The notes beneath the pieces were generated by a model that saw only the letters and a list, made by a program, of their open reading frames with translations, was not told where the DNA came from and did not search any database. Made by a program: the position numbers and the translations under genes. DNA of 24,507 nucleotides from Bacillota bacterium (GTDB lineage Bacteria; Bacillota; Clostridia; Peptostreptococcales; Anaerovoracaceae): assembly GCA_016302925.1 (NCBI GenBank), contig JAEDMR010000006.1, forward strand, positions 1 to 24,507. Direction: 5' to 3'. Of this stretch, positions 22,171-24,507 are shown one piece after another (position 1 is the first letter of the stretch; every line of letters starts with the position of its first letter).

Positions 22171-22335
22171 TTAGTATTCGCTAACCAGTTTGATCGCAGT
22201 CTCGGGACGAATCAAATAGAACGCTGTTTCCAAAAAACAAAACAGGTACCGCACAAACGGATCTTTCCGTTCATGCAGCACCCCTTCATGCAGGACCCCT
22301 TCATGCAGTACCCCTTCACGCAGTACCTGCTTCAT
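22171..22335 (-). CDS. Possible 54-residue protein with VLHEG pentapeptide repeats
   Basis: On the minus strand ATG 22335 opens a frame seven bases after the FolD-like stop. It encodes MKQ, then four tandem pentapeptides (VLREG, VLHEG, VLHEG, VLHER), then KDPFVRYLFCFLETAFYLIR, and ends at TAA 22171. The repeats are the translation of a 15-base tandem repeat. The tail is hydrophobic and aromatic. There is no clear ribosome binding site, so translation would depend on coupling to the upstream gene. I do not recognise a family. It could equally be a chance frame across a minisatellite. Confidence 0.3.
   Translation of the reverse strand: MKQVLREGVLHEGVLHEGVLHERKDPFVRYLFCFLETAFYLIRPETAIKLVSEY
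22270..22329. repeat. Tandem repeat, four copies of a 15-base unit
   Basis: The unit TTCATGCAGNACCCC occurs four times in a row (22270, 22285, 22300, 22315). The first three copies differ only at the N (C, G, T); the fourth has two or three further changes. A unit length divisible by three keeps any frame open across it. Copy-number change by slippage is expected. Confidence 0.95.
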
Positions 22336-22342
22336 AACAATT

Positions 22343-22753
22343 TTACCGCAGCTGTCCTTTCGCGGCTTTCACAGTCGTTTCCATCAGCTTTCGTATGGAG
22401 TCCACGTCAGTTCCGGCCAGACTGCCCCAGTCCAGGCCTTCCAGATCCTTCGCCGGATTCAGTATTCCCCGGATGCGCCGCTCGCTCATATCGTCCGGCA
22501 GCGGTTCCAGCAGCAGGATTCCGTGAATCTGCGGATCATCATTGATGACCTCCAGTACATCCATCAGATCCGTTTCATCACACTTCTCCGGGAAGATATA
22601 TTTTTCTATGACGACGCCGACGGATTTCCCGAAGGCTTCCGCCTTTTCCATACATTCCACATGTTCCGGCAGCCTTCCCACGCGAACCATGGCCAGGCCC
22701 GGTACGATTCCCTTTTCCAGCAGCTGCTCTATCTCTTTCTCCAACACTTCCAT
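22343..22753 (-). CDS. FolD-like protein lacking the NAD(P)-binding domain (truncated gene)
   Basis: The 136-residue protein matches the catalytic half of methylenetetrahydrofolate dehydrogenase/cyclohydrolase: LLEKGIVPGLAMVRVG, then ECMEKAEAFG (with the conserved Lys region), DDPQIHGILLLEPLPDD and ILNPAKDLEGLDWGSLAG. At this point the normal Rossmann domain, about 130 residues, is missing. The frame resumes in RKLMETTVKAAKGQLR, which resembles the C-terminal helix of FolD. The first 20 or so residues are also absent. Catalytic positions look altered: no Tyr four residues before the Lys, and KDVDG reads KDLEG. I chose ATG 22753 because AGGAG lies seven bases upstream; a -10-like TACAAT lies about 45 bases further up. 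It is either a remnant or a reduced stand-alone domain. Confidence 0.72.
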   Translation of the reverse strand: MEVLEKEIEQLLEKGIVPGLAMVRVGRLPEHVECMEKAEAFGKSVGVVIEKYIFPEKCDETDLMDVLEVINDDPQIHGILLLEPLPDDMSERRIRGILNPAKDLEGLDWGSLAGTDVDSIRKLMETTVKAAKGQLR

Positions 22754-22841
22754 CAGCACTCTCCTTTTTCATATGAGGGCATAATTCACCAACGAAAGTA
22801 TTGTATCACATTCTTCCGTGCAGGGAAAGCCTTTTTACATT

Positions 22842-23612
22842 TTACTTTATACTTTGGCTCCGATTTCTGTGAAATACCGCCACGGCTGCGGCAAACACCA
22901 CTGCAGCCCAGATAACAGTCACCAGCAGATCCGGCAGCATGTCCGCCCAGAGAGCACCTCCGCACACGGCACTTCTTCCCAGGCGGACAGCCGGCAAAAA
23001 CGGCAGCCATCTGGCCACAGCATACAGGGTACCTCCCAGCCCTTCCACATCCATAAAAATACCCCCCAGAATAGACGTCAGCGTAATCAGAACCGAAGTC
23101 AGCGGCGGCGCCGACTTGTCATTGAACAGGCTGCCAAAAAGCAGGCCGAAGCAGAGGAACAGTACCAGTGCCGGAAGCATCAGAACCAGAGAGAGCAGCA
23201 TACCACCCGGCGAAAGCAGCGTTTCCCCGAAAATCACCGCCAGGATTTCCGCAACCCCGTATGTAATTACGGCCTGTCCCAGTCCCAGCACCAGCACCGG
23301 CAGCATATAGCCTGCCAGATACTCCGCCGAGGAAACCGGTGCCGCATAAAGACGCTGCAGGAATGCACCGCACCGATCTTTGGAAGAAAGAATCGCTGAA
23401 AAAAGCATGACAAAAGCATAACCAAAAATCACAACCGCAGGCGCCAGATTTTGCAAAGAAAAAATCTTCATCCCCGTCTCTGCGGGAATGCTGCCGTTGA
23501 CGATGGTCATTATCACCAGCATCACCACCGGAAATCCCAGAGCGAACACATAACTCAGAGGATCTCTGAGGATTTCCCGGGCGTTTCTTACCGCAAATAC
23601 TTTAGTTTTCAT
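22842..23612 (-). CDS. ABC-2 type transporter permease
   Basis: The 256-residue membrane protein has about six hydrophobic segments. Its N-terminus, VRNAREILRDPLSYVFALGFPVVMLVIM, and the segment LSSKDRCGAFLQRLYAAPVSSAEYLAGY (cytoplasmic coupling region) are typical of ABC-2 exporters. The C-terminal part has GGIFMDVEGLGGTLYAVARWLPFLPAVRLGR, matching the conserved loop before the last helix. It starts inside the end of the ATPase gene (11-base overlap) with GGGAGGT upstream. The cargo is unknown. It pairs with the ATPase at 23602-24345. Confidence 0.92.
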   Translation of the reverse strand: MKTKVFAVRNAREILRDPLSYVFALGFPVVMLVIMTIVNGSIPAETGMKIFSLQNLAPAVVIFGYAFVMLFSAILSSKDRCGAFLQRLYAAPVSSAEYLAGYMLPVLVLGLGQAVITYGVAEILAVIFGETLLSPGGMLLSLVLMLPALVLFLCFGLLFGSLFNDKSAPPLTSVLITLTSILGGIFMDVEGLGGTLYAVARWLPFLPAVRLGRSAVCGGALWADMLPDLLVTVIWAAVVFAAAVAVFHRNRSQSIK

Positions 23613-24345
23613 GATTCATACCTCCCCTTCCGGCCAGCCGGATGAATGCCTCCTCAAAATCTGTCTGCCCGGCTTTTTCTTTCAGGTCTTCCGCAGTTCC
23701 CAGCGCGCGGAGTCTGCCGTCAGCCATAATGCCGATTCGCTCGCAGAGGGCTTCCGCCTCCTCTAGATAGTGGGTTGTAAGTACGATGGTCATCCGTCCT
23801 TTCAGGCTTCGGATGGTGTCCCAGAGCTGTCTTCTGGCGATGACATCCAGGCCCAGGGTCGGTTCGTCCAGAAACAGGATTTCCGGTTCCGTCACCAGGG
23901 CCATGGCGATGGAAAGACGGCGCTGCCAGCCTCCGGATAATGTTTTCGCTCTGGAAGACAGGATCTCTTCCAGATGAAAATCCGAAATCACCGTTTTCAC
24001 GTTTTTCTGTGTGCGTGCCGGCTCCAGACCGTACAGTCCAGCCATCAGCTGCAGATTTTCCAGAACCGTCAGATTGGGTGCTACCGCCGTTTCCTGGGGC
24101 GATAGATTGACCATTTTCCGGACCGCTTCGCTGCCTACAGTCACATCCATGCCCCCTGCCAGGATTCTACCTTCAGTGGGCCGCAGAAGCCCGCAGCTCA
24201 TGCGGATTGCCGTGGTCTTTCCTGCACCGTTTACACCGAGAAGGCCAAAAAACTCTCCGTTTCCGATGGAAAGGCACAGGTCGTTTACTGCAGTCTTTTC
24301 ACCAAATCTTCGGGTCACGTGCTCAAATTGTATTTCTTTTGCCAT
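23602..24345 (-). CDS. ABC transporter ATP-binding protein
   Basis: The 247-residue ATPase is complete: Walker A GVNGAGKTT (about residues 37-45), Q-loop NLSPQETA, signature TLSGGWQRRLSIA (about residues 136-148), Walker B ILFLDEPTLGLD (about residues 156-167) and H-loop TTHYLEEAE. It lacks the long C-terminal extension of the other exporter ATPase in this window. It presumably energises the permease encoded right after it. Upstream, 21 bases away, is the end of an AbrB-like gene, so the three probably form one operon of regulator, ATPase and permease. Confidence 0.95.
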   Translation of the reverse strand: MAKEIQFEHVTRRFGEKTAVNDLCLSIGNGEFFGLLGVNGAGKTTAIRMSCGLLRPTEGRILAGGMDVTVGSEAVRKMVNLSPQETAVAPNLTVLENLQLMAGLYGLEPARTQKNVKTVISDFHLEEILSSRAKTLSGGWQRRLSIAMALVTEPEILFLDEPTLGLDVIARRQLWDTIRSLKGRMTIVLTTHYLEEAEALCERIGIMADGRLRALGTAEDLKEKAGQTDFEEAFIRLAGRGGMNHEN

Positions 24346-24366
24346 TGCACTCTGCCTCCTTCTGTT

Positions 24367-24507
24367 TTATTCCTCTGCTTTTCTCATGGCCATTTTATGA
24401 AAGGAATAAATCGCATCTGCCTTTATCATGGCGATTCCCTGCTGTTCGTCTCCCAAAACGATGATTTTATCGCCGGGTTTGATTTGGAAGATTTCCCGGC
24501 ACTTTTT
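24367..24507 (-). CDS. AbrB/MazE/SpoVT-type DNA-binding protein (5' end outside window)
   Basis: Only the last 46 residues are present, open to the window edge. The segment FQIKPGDKIIVLGDEQQGIAMIKADAIYSF is the second half of the swapped-hairpin AbrB fold; small AbrB-like repressors typically have a KPGDK turn followed by a hydrophobic strand. The short basic tail HKMAMRKAEE completes it. It lies 21 bases upstream of the ABC ATPase gene and is probably the operon's regulator. The DNA target cannot be seen. Confidence 0.78.
   Translation of the reverse strand, partial: KKCREIFQIKPGDKIIVLGDEQQGIAMIKADAIYSFHKMAMRKAEE

Noticed and set aside
22270..22329. The tandem repeat considered as a CRISPR array
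   Set aside because: The units are 15 bases and directly adjacent with no spacers, and no cas genes are present.
22162..22545. 127-codon plus-strand frame with FMQxP repeats
   Set aside because: Its second half is antisense to the FolD-like gene and it lacks a ribosome binding site; the repeats are explained by the 15-base tandem repeat.

Overview
The window (about 50% GC by eye) looks like the chromosome of an anaerobic Gram-positive bacterium of class Clostridia. The evidence is strong AGGAGG ribosome binding sites, a T-box leader on valS, an ECF-transporter S component, an EFR1-type flavodoxin/ferredoxin protein, and a GldG/DUF4340 ABC operon of the kind common in gut clostridia. I cannot name the species. 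Nearly every gene lies on the minus strand; the one clear exception is a tetR-like gene at 21385-21964. I see no insertion sequence, prophage, CRISPR array or rRNA.

Layout, left to right: the 5' part of an ECF sigma factor gene (1-360); DAHP synthase (507-1541) with its own promoter; a MATE transporter translationally coupled to an EFR1 flavodoxin/ferredoxin (1587-3739); an ECF-transporter S component followed by a class V aminotransferase (3886-5560); a cold-shock protein with a long leader (5812-6163); tRNA-Ala(GGC) (6319-6394); a decayed ABC/GldG/DUF4340 operon (6509-8700); glyA plus a HAD phosphatase (8873-10776); a tandem OB-fold SSB-like gene (10893-11495); an overlapping operon valS-folC-GNAT-MFS (11574-17471) behind a valine T-box; a TetR-ABC exporter operon (18154-20445); a MATE remnant divergent from a frameshifted tetR-type gene (20492-21964); a FolD-like half gene with a repeat-bearing short ORF downstream (22171-22753); and an ABC-2 exporter behind an AbrB-like regulator that runs off the window (22842-24507).

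Most of the window is ordinary housekeeping and transport. The unusual theme is gene erosion. An ABC ATPase has lost its whole nucleotide-binding core in frame. Its permease is frameshifted at a six-A run. A GldG gene is fused to a DUF4340 fragment. A MATE gene has about three in-frame deletions. A TetR gene is frameshifted in an eight-A run. A FolD gene lacks exactly its NAD(P)-binding domain. Several of these keep good ribosome binding sites and operators, so the losses look recent, or some products may still be made. I found no convincing undescribed multi-gene system. The best candidates for a second look are the Rossmann-less FolD with its neighbouring VLHEG-repeat ORF, and the A8 tract that may switch or slip the tetR gene.
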